Of a DNA stretch of 64,000 bases, positions 16,404-24,449 are shown in pieces; within the stretch, counting starts at the first letter, position 1; each line of letters begins with the position of its first letter. The DNA comes from Thioalkalivibrio sulfidiphilus HL-EbGr7 (GTDB taxonomy: Bacteria; Pseudomonadota; Gammaproteobacteria; Ectothiorhodospirales; Ectothiorhodospiraceae). The notes beneath the pieces were generated by a model. The model did not search any database and was not told the DNA's origin. It worked only from the letters and a program-made list of their open reading frames with translations. Location: positions 3,110,501 through 3,174,500 of the forward strand of contig NC_011901.1 of assembly GCF_000021985.1 (NCBI RefSeq), read 5' to 3'. Made by a program: the position numbers and the translations under genes.

Positions 16404-16999
16404 CCCATCCCGATCGGCGCCGTGAGGAGATGCGCGCTGTCGCCGGCGCGGCCTTCACGGGCGATGCGCCAGCCCTCGGGCAGTGCGGGCGGCTGGCCGG
16501 AGGCGGCGTATTCCACATACACCCGCGCGCCGGGGCGCAGGCAGCGTCCCCGGGCAAGGCCTGCCAGCGCCATGCTCAGCAGGTCGCTGTGAAACGGCGG
16601 GTCCAGGAACACCAGATCGAAACCCTCGTCGCAGCGCGCCAGGTAGGCAAGCGCGTCGGCGGCGATGACCTCCACCCGGTCGGCCGCGCCGAGCAGTTGC
16701 ACCTGCTCGCGCAGGTGAGCCGCCACCCGCGGCGCCGCCTCCACCATCACCACCCGCGCCGCGCCCCGGGAGGCGGCCTCGAAACCGAGCCCGCCGGCGC
16801 CGGCGAACAGATCCAGGCAGCGGGCCCCGGGCACGATGCCCTGCAGCCAGTTGAACAGGGTCTCGCGCACCCGATCCGGCGTCGGCCGCAGCCCCGGCGC
16901 CGAAGGCACCGCGAGCCGCCGTCCGCGCCATTCCCCGGCGACGATACGCAAACGCCCCGGAGCACCGGGGCGTGGCTGGCTGGTGCGGCGTTGTTTCAT
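16382..16999 (-). CDS. rsmD: 16S rRNA (guanine966-N2)-methyltransferase
   Basis: SAM-dependent enzyme methylating G966 of 16S rRNA in the assembled 30S head. Visible: GRLRIVAGEWRGRRL, RPTPDRVRETLFNWL, SAM-binding LDLFAGAGGLGFEAASRGA, and catalytic DPPF. Length is 205 residues. The last nine or so residues (GMGSANERE) are encoded by the decamer palindrome 16231-16403, which also supplies the stop. Proximity to the M16 pair and ftsY is the usual gammaproteobacterial gene order. Confidence 0.92.
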   Translation of the reverse strand: MKQRRTSQPRPGAPGRLRIVAGEWRGRRLAVPSAPGLRPTPDRVRETLFNWLQGIVPGARCLDLFAGAGGLGFEAASRGAARVVMVEAAPRVAAHLREQVQLLGAADRVEVIAADALAYLARCDEGFDLVFLDPPFHSDLLSMALAGLARGRCLRPGARVYVEYAASGQPPALPEGWRIAREGRAGDSAHLLTAPIGMGSANERE

Positions 17000-17022
17000 G
17001 ATGAGACAAGACCTCGTTCGCC

Positions 17023-17179
17023 GCAGAGGCGCGAAGACGCGGAGGAAAAAACAACTGGACAGGATTTACATGATTGACATGATTTCAAGGCAGAAGCTTC
17101 AAGGCCAATGGATCAAATCCTGTTAATCATGTAAATCCTGTCAGATCCCTGGATTTCTCTGCGACTCCGCGCCTCTGCG
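17023..17179. repeat. Nested palindrome: octamer arms enclosing 9-mer arms
   Basis: Outer arms at 17023-17046 and 17155-17179 each have three 8- to 9-nt units of the GCAGAGGC / CCTCTGCG type. Inside them, 17059-17085 holds three 9-mers of the pattern ACAKGATTK, matched by three inverse 9-mers (AAATCCTGT type) at 17115-17141. The centre contains GAAGCTTC. The element fills nearly all of the 199-bp gap upstream of rsmD and downstream of the M16 genes. Confidence 0.94.
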
Positions 17180-17198
17180 GCAAAACCATCCCCGCGCT

Positions 17199-18515
17199 TC
17201 AGCCCTCACCACCCACGATCACCGTGACCATGCGCTCCGGATCGAGGCGGCGCTGGAAGGCGTCGCGGATGGTCCGTTCATTCACGGACTCCACGCGTTC
17301 ATTGAAACGGTCCAGGTAATCCAGGGGCAGGCCGTAGAAGCCCATCATCGCCAGGTTGTCCATCATGGCGCTGTTGGAGGCGATGCGCAGGGGGAAGCCG
17401 CCGGTGATGTTGAGCCTGGAGGCGCGCAGTTCGGTGCTGCTGGGGCCTTTCTCGCGGTACTCGGCGAGGATCTCCTGCATCACCTGGCGGGCCTCGTCGG
17501 CCTGGGCCACCTGGGTCTGTACGCCCATGATGAAGGGACCGTCCGCCTCCATGGGCATGAAGTAGCTGTACACGCTGTAGGCCAGGCCCCGGCGGCCACG
17601 CACCTCCTCGAACAGCCGCGAGGTGAAGCCGCCACCGCCGAGCACGTGGTTGCCCACGAACAGGGGGAAATAGTCCTCATCGCCACGGCGCATGCCCGGC
17701 TGGCCGATGAGCACGTGGGCCTGGGCCGAGGGGAAGGGCACGTGGATGGTGCGGGACTCCGTCAGGGGAGGCACCTCCGGCAACGGGGCCGCGGCACTGC
17801 CCTCGGGCAGCGCGGCGGCGATGCGCCCGGCGATGGCCTCGGCCTGGGCACGGTCGATGCCGCCCACCAGCACCAGCACGCCGTTGCGCGCCACGTAGAA
17901 CTCCCGGTGGAAGCCCACCACCTGTTCCCGGGTGATGGCGCGCACGCCGGCCTCGGTGCCCAGGGGCACGTTGGCGTAGGGGTGATCACCGAACACCGCC
18001 TCGAAGAAGCTGCGCTGAGCCACCGAACCGGGTCGCTGGGCCTCGGCATCCAGGGCCACCAGGGTCTGGCGCCGGCCGCGCTCAAGATCCCTTTCCGGGA
18101 AGCGCGGATCGCCCAGCACGGTGGTGAAGGTGTCCAGGGCCGTCTCCAGCCAGTCGGCCTCCGTGAGCGTGCGCAGGCTCAGGTGTGCCATATCGCGCAG
18201 GGCATCCGAACCGAACTGCGCACCCACGGATTCGAAACGCTCGGCGATGGTGTCCGCGTCCCAGTCGCCGGCACCGGTGTTCAGCAGCCCGTTGGTGAGC
18301 CGCGCGAGACCCGGGGCGTCCCCGTCCCGGGCGCTGCCGGCGCGAAACACCACGCGCAGGTCCAGCATGGGCAGTGCCGGCGCGGGCATGAAGTAGACCT
18401 TGAGCCCGTTGTCGGTCTCCCAGTGTTCGATGGCCGGGTTGGCGTGAACCGGCGCGATGAGCAGCAACGCCAGGAGAATGCCGATCAGGATGCGCATGGA
18501 TCCGAGTTGTTTCAT
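17199..18515 (-). CDS. M16-family peptidase homolog lacking the zinc motif
   Basis: Secreted 438-residue protein with a signal peptide and two M16 half-domains. The region where HxxEH should lie reads LARLTNGLLNTGA, so it cannot bind catalytic zinc. The C-terminal half keeps the G-GGFTSRLFEEVRGRRGLAYS segment that supplies substrate-binding Arg/Tyr in this family. M16B enzymes often work as pairs of one active and one inactive subunit, and the next gene upstream (18666-20066) is the active partner. The two genes are in the same direction, separated by a REP-like element. Confidence 0.88.
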   Translation of the reverse strand: MKQLGSMRILIGILLALLLIAPVHANPAIEHWETDNGLKVYFMPAPALPMLDLRVVFRAGSARDGDAPGLARLTNGLLNTGAGDWDADTIAERFESVGAQFGSDALRDMAHLSLRTLTEADWLETALDTFTTVLGDPRFPERDLERGRRQTLVALDAEAQRPGSVAQRSFFEAVFGDHPYANVPLGTEAGVRAITREQVVGFHREFYVARNGVLVLVGGIDRAQAEAIAGRIAAALPEGSAAAPLPEVPPLTESRTIHVPFPSAQAHVLIGQPGMRRGDEDYFPLFVGNHVLGGGGFTSRLFEEVRGRRGLAYSVYSYFMPMEADGPFIMGVQTQVAQADEARQVMQEILAEYREKGPSSTELRASRLNITGGFPLRIASNSAMMDNLAMMGFYGLPLDYLDRFNERVESVNERTIRDAFQRRLDPERMVTVIVGGEG

Positions 18516-18526
18516 GGATATACCTT

Positions 18527-18554
18527 GTGCTTCGTGCTTTGAGCTTTGTGCTTG
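18527..18554. repeat. Short heptad array GTGCTTN x4
   Basis: Four contiguous heptads (GTGCTTC, GTGCTTT, GAGCTTT, GTGCTTG) lie immediately upstream of the inactive M16 gene's start. A second, different set of three heptads (GCCTGAC, ACCTCAC, GCCTGAC) lies at 18642-18662. The two sets are not complementary. Confidence 0.8.
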
Positions 18555-18570
18555 GGAACTGCTGTCTCTC

Positions 18571-18639
18571 GTAGGTCGGGCTTCAGCCCGACAGCGGCGT
18601 CAGAGGACGCCACACATGTCGGGCTGAAGCCCGATCTAC
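18571..18639. repeat. BIME: inverted pair of REP hairpins with GTAG heads
   Basis: GTAG at 18571 is followed by the hairpin GTCGGGC-TTCA-GCCCGAC. The inverse copy at 18617-18639 ends in CTAC. A small hairpin GGCGTC/GACGCC lies between them. This matches the REP/BIME layout associated with RAYT transposases. A partial REP word, GTAGGTCGGGC, is also seen downstream of rpoH near 23911. Confidence 0.85.
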
Positions 18640-18665
18640 GCGCCTGACACCTCACGCCTGACGGC

Positions 18666-20066
18666 TTAGCGCAGGTGCCCCTCGAAAGTGCTCGGCGGGT
18701 TGTCCGGGTCGATGGGCAGCGGCTCCAGCCAGCCCACGGTGCGCCGGTCCACGTCGAAGTATTTCTGCGCCACCGCCTGCACCTGCTCGGCGGTCACGGC
18801 GCGTACGCGCTCGGCGATCTCGTCCAGGGTGCGCCAGCCCAGGCCCACCTTCTCCAGCATGCCGATCTGCATGGCCTGGCCTTCCACGGAATCCAGCCGG
18901 TAGACCTCCCGGGCCACCACCTGTGCCTTGACCCGTTCCAGTTCCGCCTCGGAGACCGGTTCGCGCTTGAGCCGCTCCAGGGACTCGGTGAGCGCCGCTT
19001 CCAGGTCCGCCAGGCTGGTGCCCTGGGAAGGGGAGGCACTGAGCATGAACAGGGTGTCGAGGCGGTTGAAGGGGCTGTAGCCGGCGCCGGCACCGGCGGC
19101 CAGTTCCTGCTCGCGCACCAGGGTGCGCGCCAGGCGCGCGCTCTCGCCGCCGTCCAGGATGCCGGCGGCCACCAGCAGGGCGTAGGGTTCCCAGTCCTCC
19201 TCGGCGGTGGGCAGCACCGGCACCTTGTAGCCCATGAGCACCGCCGGCACCCGAGCCGGTGCGCGCACGATGATGCGTCGCTCGCCGAGCTGGCGGGTCT
19301 CGGTCCGGGGCTTGATCTCGGGGAGCTCACGGGCCTTGATGGGGCCGAAGTAACGCCGCGCCATGCGATACACCGCATGCGGATCCACGTCGCCCACCAC
19401 CACCAGGGTGGCGTTGTTGGGCGCGTACCAGCGGTCGTACCAGTCGCGCATGTCGGCGATGGTGTAGTGCTCGATGTCGGTCATCCAGCCGATCACGGGG
19501 ATGCCGTAGGGGCTGTTCAGCCAGGCGGTGGCGTTGACCTGTTCGAACAGCAGCGCGTTGGGGTTATCCTCGGTGCGCAGGCGCCGCTCCTCCTTGACCA
19601 CGCGCATCTCCTGCACGAACTCCTCCTCCGGCAGGGTGAGGTTGCGCATGCGGTCGGCCTCGAGCTTGAGCGCGATCTCCAGCCGGCCGGCGGCCAGCAG
19701 CTGGTAGTAGGCGGTGTAATCGCGGCTGGTGAAGGCATTCTCCCGACCGCCCTGCTCGGCGATGATGCGCGAGAACTCACCGGCCGGGTAACGCGCCGTG
19801 CCCTTGAACATCATGTGTTCCAGGGCGTGGGAGATGCCGGTGATGCCGCCGTGCTCATGGGCTGAACCGACCCCGTACCAGACCTGGGACACCACCACCG
19901 GGGCCCGGTTGTCCGGTTTCACCAGGATCTTCATGCCGTTGGAGAGGGTGAATTCGTGCACGCCCTGGGCGGAGGCATTGGCCGGGACATTGGCATGCGC
20001 GGCCAGGGGCGCTAGCGCCAGCAGAAGCGTCAGTAGAACAAGGTGGCAAAGCTGTGAGTACTTCAT
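18666..20066 (-). CDS. Active M16-family zinc metallopeptidase
   Basis: Secreted protease of 466 residues with a signal peptide (about 1-25). The catalytic motif HALEHMMF (HxxEH) is intact, and the distal Glu lies in the segment about 70 residues later. The C-terminal half carries the second M16 domain. Together with the inactive homolog downstream it probably forms a heterodimeric periplasmic peptidase. The start at 20066 is chosen because it opens the signal peptide; the longer frame to 20189 overlaps ftsY on the other strand and has no signal-like sequence. It is divergent from ftsY with 63 bases between. Confidence 0.92.
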   Translation of the reverse strand: MKYSQLCHLVLLTLLLALAPLAAHANVPANASAQGVHEFTLSNGMKILVKPDNRAPVVVSQVWYGVGSAHEHGGITGISHALEHMMFKGTARYPAGEFSRIIAEQGGRENAFTSRDYTAYYQLLAAGRLEIALKLEADRMRNLTLPEEEFVQEMRVVKEERRLRTEDNPNALLFEQVNATAWLNSPYGIPVIGWMTDIEHYTIADMRDWYDRWYAPNNATLVVVGDVDPHAVYRMARRYFGPIKARELPEIKPRTETRQLGERRIIVRAPARVPAVLMGYKVPVLPTAEEDWEPYALLVAAGILDGGESARLARTLVREQELAAGAGAGYSPFNRLDTLFMLSASPSQGTSLADLEAALTESLERLKREPVSEAELERVKAQVVAREVYRLDSVEGQAMQIGMLEKVGLGWRTLDEIAERVRAVTAEQVQAVAQKYFDVDRRTVGWLEPLPIDPDNPPSTFEGHLR

Positions 20067-20129
20067 TTCCGCGTGTAGTCCCCGGTGGTAGGATGGGCGC
20101 TCTCGTGACTGCATAGACATCCAGGATCC

Positions 20130-21119
20130 ATGTTCGGTTTCAGAAAAAATCGCCCCGAGGGCGAAACCAAGTCCCCGTCGCCTGCGCAAAGCGAGGGCCT
20201 ATTCTCCCGGCTGCGCAAGGGTTTGTCCAAGACAGGCCAGGCGCTCACCGAGGGCATGGCCACCCTGGTCATGGGCCGCAAGGCCATCGACGACGAGCTG
20301 CTGGAGGAGCTGGAGACCCGCCTGCTCATGGCCGACGTGGGCGTGGAGGCCACCCAGCGCATCCTGGACGGACTCACCCGCCGGGTGGCCCGCAAGGAGC
20401 TCACCGACGCCGATGCGTTGTTTAAGGCCCTGCACGAGGCCATGACCGAGATCCTGGTCCCCGTGGCACACCCACTGCAGATCGATGCCAGCAAAAAGCC
20501 CTTCGTGATCCTGGTGGTGGGCATCAACGGCGCCGGCAAGACCACCACCATCGGCAAGCTGGCCAAGCGCCTGCAGAACGAGGGCCGCTCGGTGATGCTG
20601 GCCGCCGGCGATACCTTCCGCGCCGCCGCCGTGGAACAGCTGCAGGTCTGGGGCGAGCGCAACCGGATCCCGGTCATCACCCAGGGCAAGGGCGCGGATT
20701 CGGCCTCGGTGATCTACGACGCCGTGCAGGCCGCCAAGGCCCGGGGCGTGGACGTGCTCATCGCCGACACGGCGGGCCGCCTGCACACCCAGACCAACCT
20801 CATGGAAGAAATGAAGAAGGTGCGCCGGGTGATCCAGCGCCTGGATCCGGACGCCCCCCACGAGACCCTGCTGGTGGTGGACGCCGGCACCGGCCAGAAC
20901 GCCCTGAACCAGGCCCGGGAGTTCCACCAGGCCGTGAACCTCACCGGACTCGCGGTGACCAAGCTGGACGGTACCGCCAAGGGCGGCATCGTGTTCGCCA
21001 TGGCCGAGCGCATGGGCATACCGATCCGGTTCATCGGTGTCGGCGAAGGGATCGATGACCTGCGCACCTTCCGTGCCGATGACTTCGTCAAGGCCCTGCT
21101 GAGCACCGATGAACAGTAA
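20130..21119 (+). CDS. ftsY: Signal recognition particle receptor GTPase
   Basis: Docks SRP-ribosome complexes at the membrane for co-translational insertion. The 329-residue protein has a short N-terminal extension instead of the long acidic A domain of E. coli, then the N domain and the G domain: GINGAGKTTTIGKLA (Walker A), DTFRAAAVEQL, DTAGRLHTQTNLMEE, TKLDGTAKGG and a C-terminal FIGVGEGIDDLRTF. First gene of ftsY-ftsE-ftsX-rpoH, a conserved order. A heptad palindrome separates it from ftsE. Confidence 0.97.
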   Translation: MFGFRKNRPEGETKSPSPAQSEGLFSRLRKGLSKTGQALTEGMATLVMGRKAIDDELLEELETRLLMADVGVEATQRILDGLTRRVARKELTDADALFKALHEAMTEILVPVAHPLQIDASKKPFVILVVGINGAGKTTTIGKLAKRLQNEGRSVMLAAGDTFRAAAVEQLQVWGERNRIPVITQGKGADSASVIYDAVQAAKARGVDVLIADTAGRLHTQTNLMEEMKKVRRVIQRLDPDAPHETLLVVDAGTGQNALNQAREFHQAVNLTGLAVTKLDGTAKGGIVFAMAERMGIPIRFIGVGEGIDDLRTFRADDFVKALLSTDEQ

Positions 21120-21122
21120 CGA

Positions 21123-21185
21123 GAGGCAAGAGACAAGATGCAAGTGAATTCAACAGCAAAACCTCTTGTCACTTGTCTCTGCCCC
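21123..21185. repeat. Palindromic heptad array in the ftsY-ftsE gap
   Basis: Three heptads of the pattern GANNCAA (21123-21143), a centre of about three heptad lengths, then inverse heptads CTTGTCA, CTTGTCT, CTGCCCC (21165-21185). The whole stretch stays in 7-nt phase. It ends three bases before the ftsE ATG, so the expected Shine-Dalgarno region is repeat sequence. Confidence 0.85.
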
Positions 21186-21188
21186 TTC

Positions 21189-21869
21189 ATGATCCAGTTC
21201 CAGAACGTCGTCAAACGCTACCCCGGTGGACAGGAAGCCCTGTCCCAGGTGAGCCTGCGCATGGACGAGGGGGCCATGGCCTTCCTGACCGGGCATTCCG
21301 GCGCGGGCAAGAGCACCCTGCTCAAGCTCATTGCGCTCATCGAGCGGCCCACCCGGGGACAGATCACGGTCAACGGCCAGCACCTCAACACCCTGCCCCG
21401 GCGCAAGGTGCCCTACTTCCGGCGCGGCATCGGCATCATCTTCCAGGACCACCACCTGCTGCACGACCGCAGCGTGTTCGACAACGTGGCCCTGCCGCTG
21501 GTGATCCTGGGCTACCGGCGCCCGGAGATCGCCCGGCGGGTGCGCGCGGCCCTGGACAAGGTGGGTCTGCTGCACAAGGAGAAGGCCCAGCCGGTGACGC
21601 TCTCCAGCGGTGAGCAGCAGCGGGTGGGCATCGCCCGGGCGGTGGTGCATAAACCCGCCATCCTGCTGGCGGACGAGCCCACCGGCAACCTGGACCCGGC
21701 GCTGTCCCGGGAGATCATGGAGCTGTTCCTTCAGTTCAACCAGGTGGGCGTGACCACCCTGATCGCCAGCCACGATCTGGAACTGATCACCACCCTGGGC
21801 AAGCCCATCCTCAAGCTCCACGCGGGCAAGCTGGTGCACGCCGAACCGCAGCCGGAAATCGCGCCATGA
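21189..21869 (+). CDS. ftsE: Cell-division ABC-type ATPase FtsE
   Basis: ATPase of the FtsEX complex, which couples septal peptidoglycan hydrolase activation to division. Walker [13 protein letters not shown]-loop IIFQDHHLL, signature [14 protein letters not shown] (SS instead of the usual SG-G), Walker [10 protein letters not shown], and H-loop ASHDLELI. The start is ATG 21189, giving 226 residues and the usual MIQFQNV opening. It overlaps ftsX by 4 bases (ATGA). Confidence 0.95.
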   Translation: MIQFQNVVKRYPGGQEALSQVSLRMDEGAMAFLTGHSGAGKSTLLKLIALIERPTRGQITVNGQHLNTLPRRKVPYFRRGIGIIFQDHHLLHDRSVFDNVALPLVILGYRRPEIARRVRAALDKVGLLHKEKAQPVTLSSGEQQRVGIARAVVHKPAILLADEPTGNLDPALSREIMELFLQFNQVGVTTLIASHDLELITTLGKPILKLHAGKLVHAEPQPEIAP

Positions 21870-22846
21870 GCCGCGCCCCGGCCCGCAAGGCGCGCCCCGC
21901 CCGGGGCAACGCGCCGCCCATCCACACCCGTTTCCAGGCCTGGGGGGTCAACCACGCCCAGGCCCTGGTGTTCAGCCTCGGGCGCCTGTACCGCAACCCC
22001 TTCGGCGCCGCGCTCACGCTCGCGGTGATCGCCATTGCCCTGGCCCTGCCCAGCGGCCTGTGGCTGGCGCTCAAGAACCTGCAGGCGGCCAGCGGCGACT
22101 GGGACCACGGCGCCCAGCTGTCCGTGTTCGTGGCCGACTCGGTGACCGACTCCGCCCTGGCGCAGCTGGCCGGGCGCATCCAGGCACTGGAGGCCGTGGA
22201 ACGGGCCCAGCCGCTCACCCGGGAGGATGCCCTGGCGGAGTTCCGCGCCCTGTCCGGCTTCGGCGAGGCCCTGGACCTGCTGGACCACAACCCCCTGCCC
22301 GCCCTGGTGCTGGTGACCCCGGTGCCCGCCCACCAGGGACCCGCCGAGGTCCAGGCCCTGGCCCGCCAGCTGGAGGCCCTGGAAGGGGTGACCCAGGCCC
22401 AGGTGGACATGCAGTGGGTGCAGCGCCTCCAGGCCTTGCTGGAGATGACCCGCCGGGGGGTGGTGCTGGTGGCCATCCTGCTGGGGCTGGGGGTCTTGCT
22501 GGTGGTGGGCAACACCATCCGCCTGGACATCCTCAACCGGCGCCGGGAGATCGAGGTGGCCAAGCTGGTGGGGGCCACCAACGGCTTCATCCGCCGCCCG
22601 TTCCTCTACGGCGGTCTGTGGCTGGGCCTGTTCGGCGGCCTGCTGGCCCTGTTCATCGTGGGGCTCGCCCTGGTGCTCCTGAACGGCCCCGTGCAGCAGC
22701 TGGCCGCCCTCTACGGCAGCGACTTCCGGCTCCAGGGCCCCGGCTTCAGCGGCGCCCTGGGCCTGCTCGGCACCGCCGTCGCCCTGGGCCTGGGCGGCTC
22801 CTGGATCGCGGTGGGCCGGCACCTGCGGGAGATCGAACCGCAATAA
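21866..22846 (+). CDS. ftsX: Cell-division membrane protein FtsX
   Basis: Permease-like subunit of FtsEX with four membrane segments: one at about 40-60 after a cytoplasmic N-terminus, then a periplasmic domain of about 120 residues, then three helices from about 195 onward. The segment RREIEVAKLVGATNGFIRRPF is the FtsX coupling signature. The 326-residue length is normal. Translationally coupled to ftsE. Confidence 0.94.
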   Translation: MSRAPARKARPARGNAPPIHTRFQAWGVNHAQALVFSLGRLYRNPFGAALTLAVIAIALALPSGLWLALKNLQAASGDWDHGAQLSVFVADSVTDSALAQLAGRIQALEAVERAQPLTREDALAEFRALSGFGEALDLLDHNPLPALVLVTPVPAHQGPAEVQALARQLEALEGVTQAQVDMQWVQRLQALLEMTRRGVVLVAILLGLGVLLVVGNTIRLDILNRRREIEVAKLVGATNGFIRRPFLYGGLWLGLFGGLLALFIVGLALVLLNGPVQQLAALYGSDFRLQGPGFSGALGLLGTAVALGLGGSWIAVGRHLREIEPQ

Positions 22847-22851
22847 GGCAA

Positions 22852-22937
22852 GTTCAAGATTCAACATTCAAAATTCAAAGGAAAGACAAGGACCTGCCAC
22901 CTCACCACCTTTGAATCTTGAATCTTGAATCTTGAAT
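22852..22937. repeat. Palindromic heptad array, 4 + 4 copies of the ATTCAAR family
   Basis: Four heptads (GTTCAAG, ATTCAAC, ATTCAAA, ATTCAAA) at 22852-22879 face four inverse heptads (TTTGAAT, then CTTGAAT x3) at 22910-22937, with a 30-nt centre. Same family as 3032-3147 but with four units per arm instead of seven. It sits between ftsX and the rpoH promoter. Confidence 0.93.
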
Positions 22938-22962
22938 TTTCCCTCCGGAACTCCCTCCCCCT

Positions 22963-22989
22963 TTAGCACTCTAATTCCGCGAGTGCTAA
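22963..22989 (+). promoter_or_regulatory. CIRCE operator (HrcA binding site) of rpoH
   Basis: TTAGCACTC - 9 nt - GAGTGCTAA is a perfect match to the CIRCE consensus in both arms and spacing. CIRCE is the operator of the heat-shock repressor HrcA. It lies 40 bases before the rpoH start codon. An hrcA gene is not in this window. Confidence 0.96.
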
Positions 22990-22991
22990 AA
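22963..22991 (+). promoter_or_regulatory. Candidate sigma70 promoter overlapping CIRCE
   Basis: TTAGCA (22963-22968), 17-bp spacer, TAAAAT (22986-22991). The -35 element is contained in the left CIRCE arm, and the -10 overlaps the right arm by four bases. HrcA binding should therefore block polymerase directly. The start point is inferred to be near 22998, giving a short leader. Confidence 0.65.
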
Positions 22992-23028
22992 TAGGCACCA
23001 TTGAATGCATCAGGGGGTTTGACCACAC

Positions 23029-23892
23029 ATGACGTCTACAGCACTGATGAAAGGCGGCCCGCATCTGGCCATGCCGGTGGGCAGCCTGGACGGTTACATC
23101 CAGGCCATCACCCGCTTGCCGGTGCTGGATGCCGAGGAAGAACAGCGCCTCGCCCGTGACCTGCGGGACCGTCAGGACCTGGAGGCCGCCCGCAAGCTGG
23201 TGATGCACAACCTGCGCTTCGTGGTGCACATCGCCCGGGGCTATTCCGGCTACGGCCTGGGCCTGGGTGACCTGATCCAGGAAGGCAACATCGGCCTGAT
23301 GAAGGCGGTCAAGCGCTTCGATCCGGAGATGGGCGTGCGCCTGATCTCCTTCGCGGTGCACTGGATCCGCGCCGAGATCCATGAATTCATCCTGCGCAAC
23401 TGGCGCATCGTCAAGGTGGCCACCACCAAGGCCCAGCGCAAGCTGTTCTTCAACCTGCGCAGCGCCAAGCAGCGCCTGGGCTGGTTCAACAGCGAGGAAG
23501 TCAACGCCGTGGCCGACGACCTGGGCGTGACCCCGGCCCAAGTGCTGGAGATGGAGTCCCGCCTGGCCGGCCAGGACGTGAGCTTCGACCCGGCCCCGGC
23601 GAGCGATGAGGACGGCCCCAGCCTGTCTCCCGCCGAGACCCTGATCGACGAGTCCGGCGACCCGGCGGAGCGCCTGGAGGCGGACGACTGGGCGGCTCAC
23701 CACGAGACCCGCCTGCACTCGGGCCTGGAGGCCCTGGACCCGCGCAGCCGCGACATCGTCGCCCGTCGCTGGCTGACGGAACAGAAGGCCACCCTGCACG
23801 AGCTGGCCGCCGAGTACGGCATCTCCGCGGAACGGGTGCGGCAGCTGGAGAGCAACGCCATGCGCAAGCTGCGGGCCAGCCTGGCGGCCTGA
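23029..23892 (+). CDS. rpoH: Heat-shock sigma factor sigma32
   Basis: Directs RNA polymerase to heat-shock promoters. The 287-residue protein shows region 2 ([35 protein letters not shown]), the RpoH box QRKLFFNLR that distinguishes it from RpoD, and region 4.2 ending in [17 protein letters not shown]. The perfect CIRCE element over its promoter suggests transcriptional control by HrcA in addition to any translational or proteolytic control. A strong bidirectional terminator follows. Usual position after ftsX. Confidence 0.97.
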   Translation: MTSTALMKGGPHLAMPVGSLDGYIQAITRLPVLDAEEEQRLARDLRDRQDLEAARKLVMHNLRFVVHIARGYSGYGLGLGDLIQEGNIGLMKAVKRFDPEMGVRLISFAVHWIRAEIHEFILRNWRIVKVATTKAQRKLFFNLRSAKQRLGWFNSEEVNAVADDLGVTPAQVLEMESRLAGQDVSFDPAPASDEDGPSLSPAETLIDESGDPAERLEADDWAAHHETRLHSGLEALDPRSRDIVARRWLTEQKATLHELAAEYGISAERVRQLESNAMRKLRASLAA

Positions 23893-23947
23893 GTGCGAGA
23901 CCCTTTCCCCGTAGGTCGGGCCTATCAAGCGCAGACACAGAGACACA

Positions 23948-23975
23948 AAAAAAGCGGCCCAATGGCCGCTTTTTT
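23948..23975 (+). terminator. Bidirectional rho-independent terminator after rpoH
   Basis: AAAAAAGCGGCC - CAAT - GGCCGCTTTTTT: a GC stem with an A run before and a T run after, so it can act on both strands. It separates rpoH from the convergent cco genes. Confidence 0.92.
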
Positions 23976-24012
23976 CATGGGGCTGCCTTGGCAGGCAGCC
24001 TGGCGAGATTCC

Positions 24013-24108
24013 TCAGCCGCCGAAGAAGATGACGGACAGGAAGCTCAGCCAGGACATCACGATCAGGGCGATGGTGAGTGTCAGGGGAAAATTCTCGAAA
24101 CTGAACAT
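24013..24108 (-). CDS. 31-residue single-helix membrane peptide downstream of ccoS
   Basis: Reads MFSFENFPLTLTIALI... with one hydrophobic helix and a GG end. An AGAGGG-like RBS lies about 12 bases before the ATG at 24108. It is the last frame of the cco operon, just before the rpoH/cco terminator. Small single-helix subunits such as CcoM occur in some cbb3 oxidases, but I cannot claim homology. A longer frame to 24210 has no membrane-like N-terminus. Confidence 0.5.
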   Translation of the reverse strand: MFSFENFPLTLTIALIVMSWLSFLSVIFFGG

Positions 24109-24210
24109 GGTCTCAGCCCTCTGCTGACGGGTCCGGTGTGTCCGGACCATTTCGAACGGGCGGCGTCCAGACAGACCCCCACCCACATAACCGGGGCACA
24201 TCCTAGACAA

Positions 24211-24420
24211 TCAGTCGCCCCGCTTCAAGTCGTCCCTGTCCCCTGCCTCGCCCTGCTCCTCGTCCCGGGGGATCATGGGGTCGTCGTCATCCATGAGGAT
24301 GCGGTGGGCCGGCCCTTCCAGGTCCTCGTACTGTCCGGAGCGCACCGCCCACAGGAAGGCGGCGATCACCACGGCCAGGAACACCATGCCAAGGGGAATG
24401 AGCAGGTAGAGGATATCCAT
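24211..24420 (-). CDS. ccoS: cbb3 oxidase maturation protein CcoS
   Basis: Small membrane protein (69 residues) required for cofactor insertion into cbb3 oxidase. The opening MDILYLLIPLGMVFLAVVIA and the FLWAVRSGQYEDLEGPAHRIL segment with the conserved GQFDDLEGPA-like motif are diagnostic. The acidic/charged C-terminal tail is cytoplasmic. Follows ccoI in the usual order GHIS. Confidence 0.95.
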   Translation of the reverse strand: MDILYLLIPLGMVFLAVVIAAFLWAVRSGQYEDLEGPAHRILMDDDDPMIPRDEEQGEAGDRDDLKRGD

Positions 24421-24449
24421 GAAACCAGACGTCTCCGAAACGGCGAATG

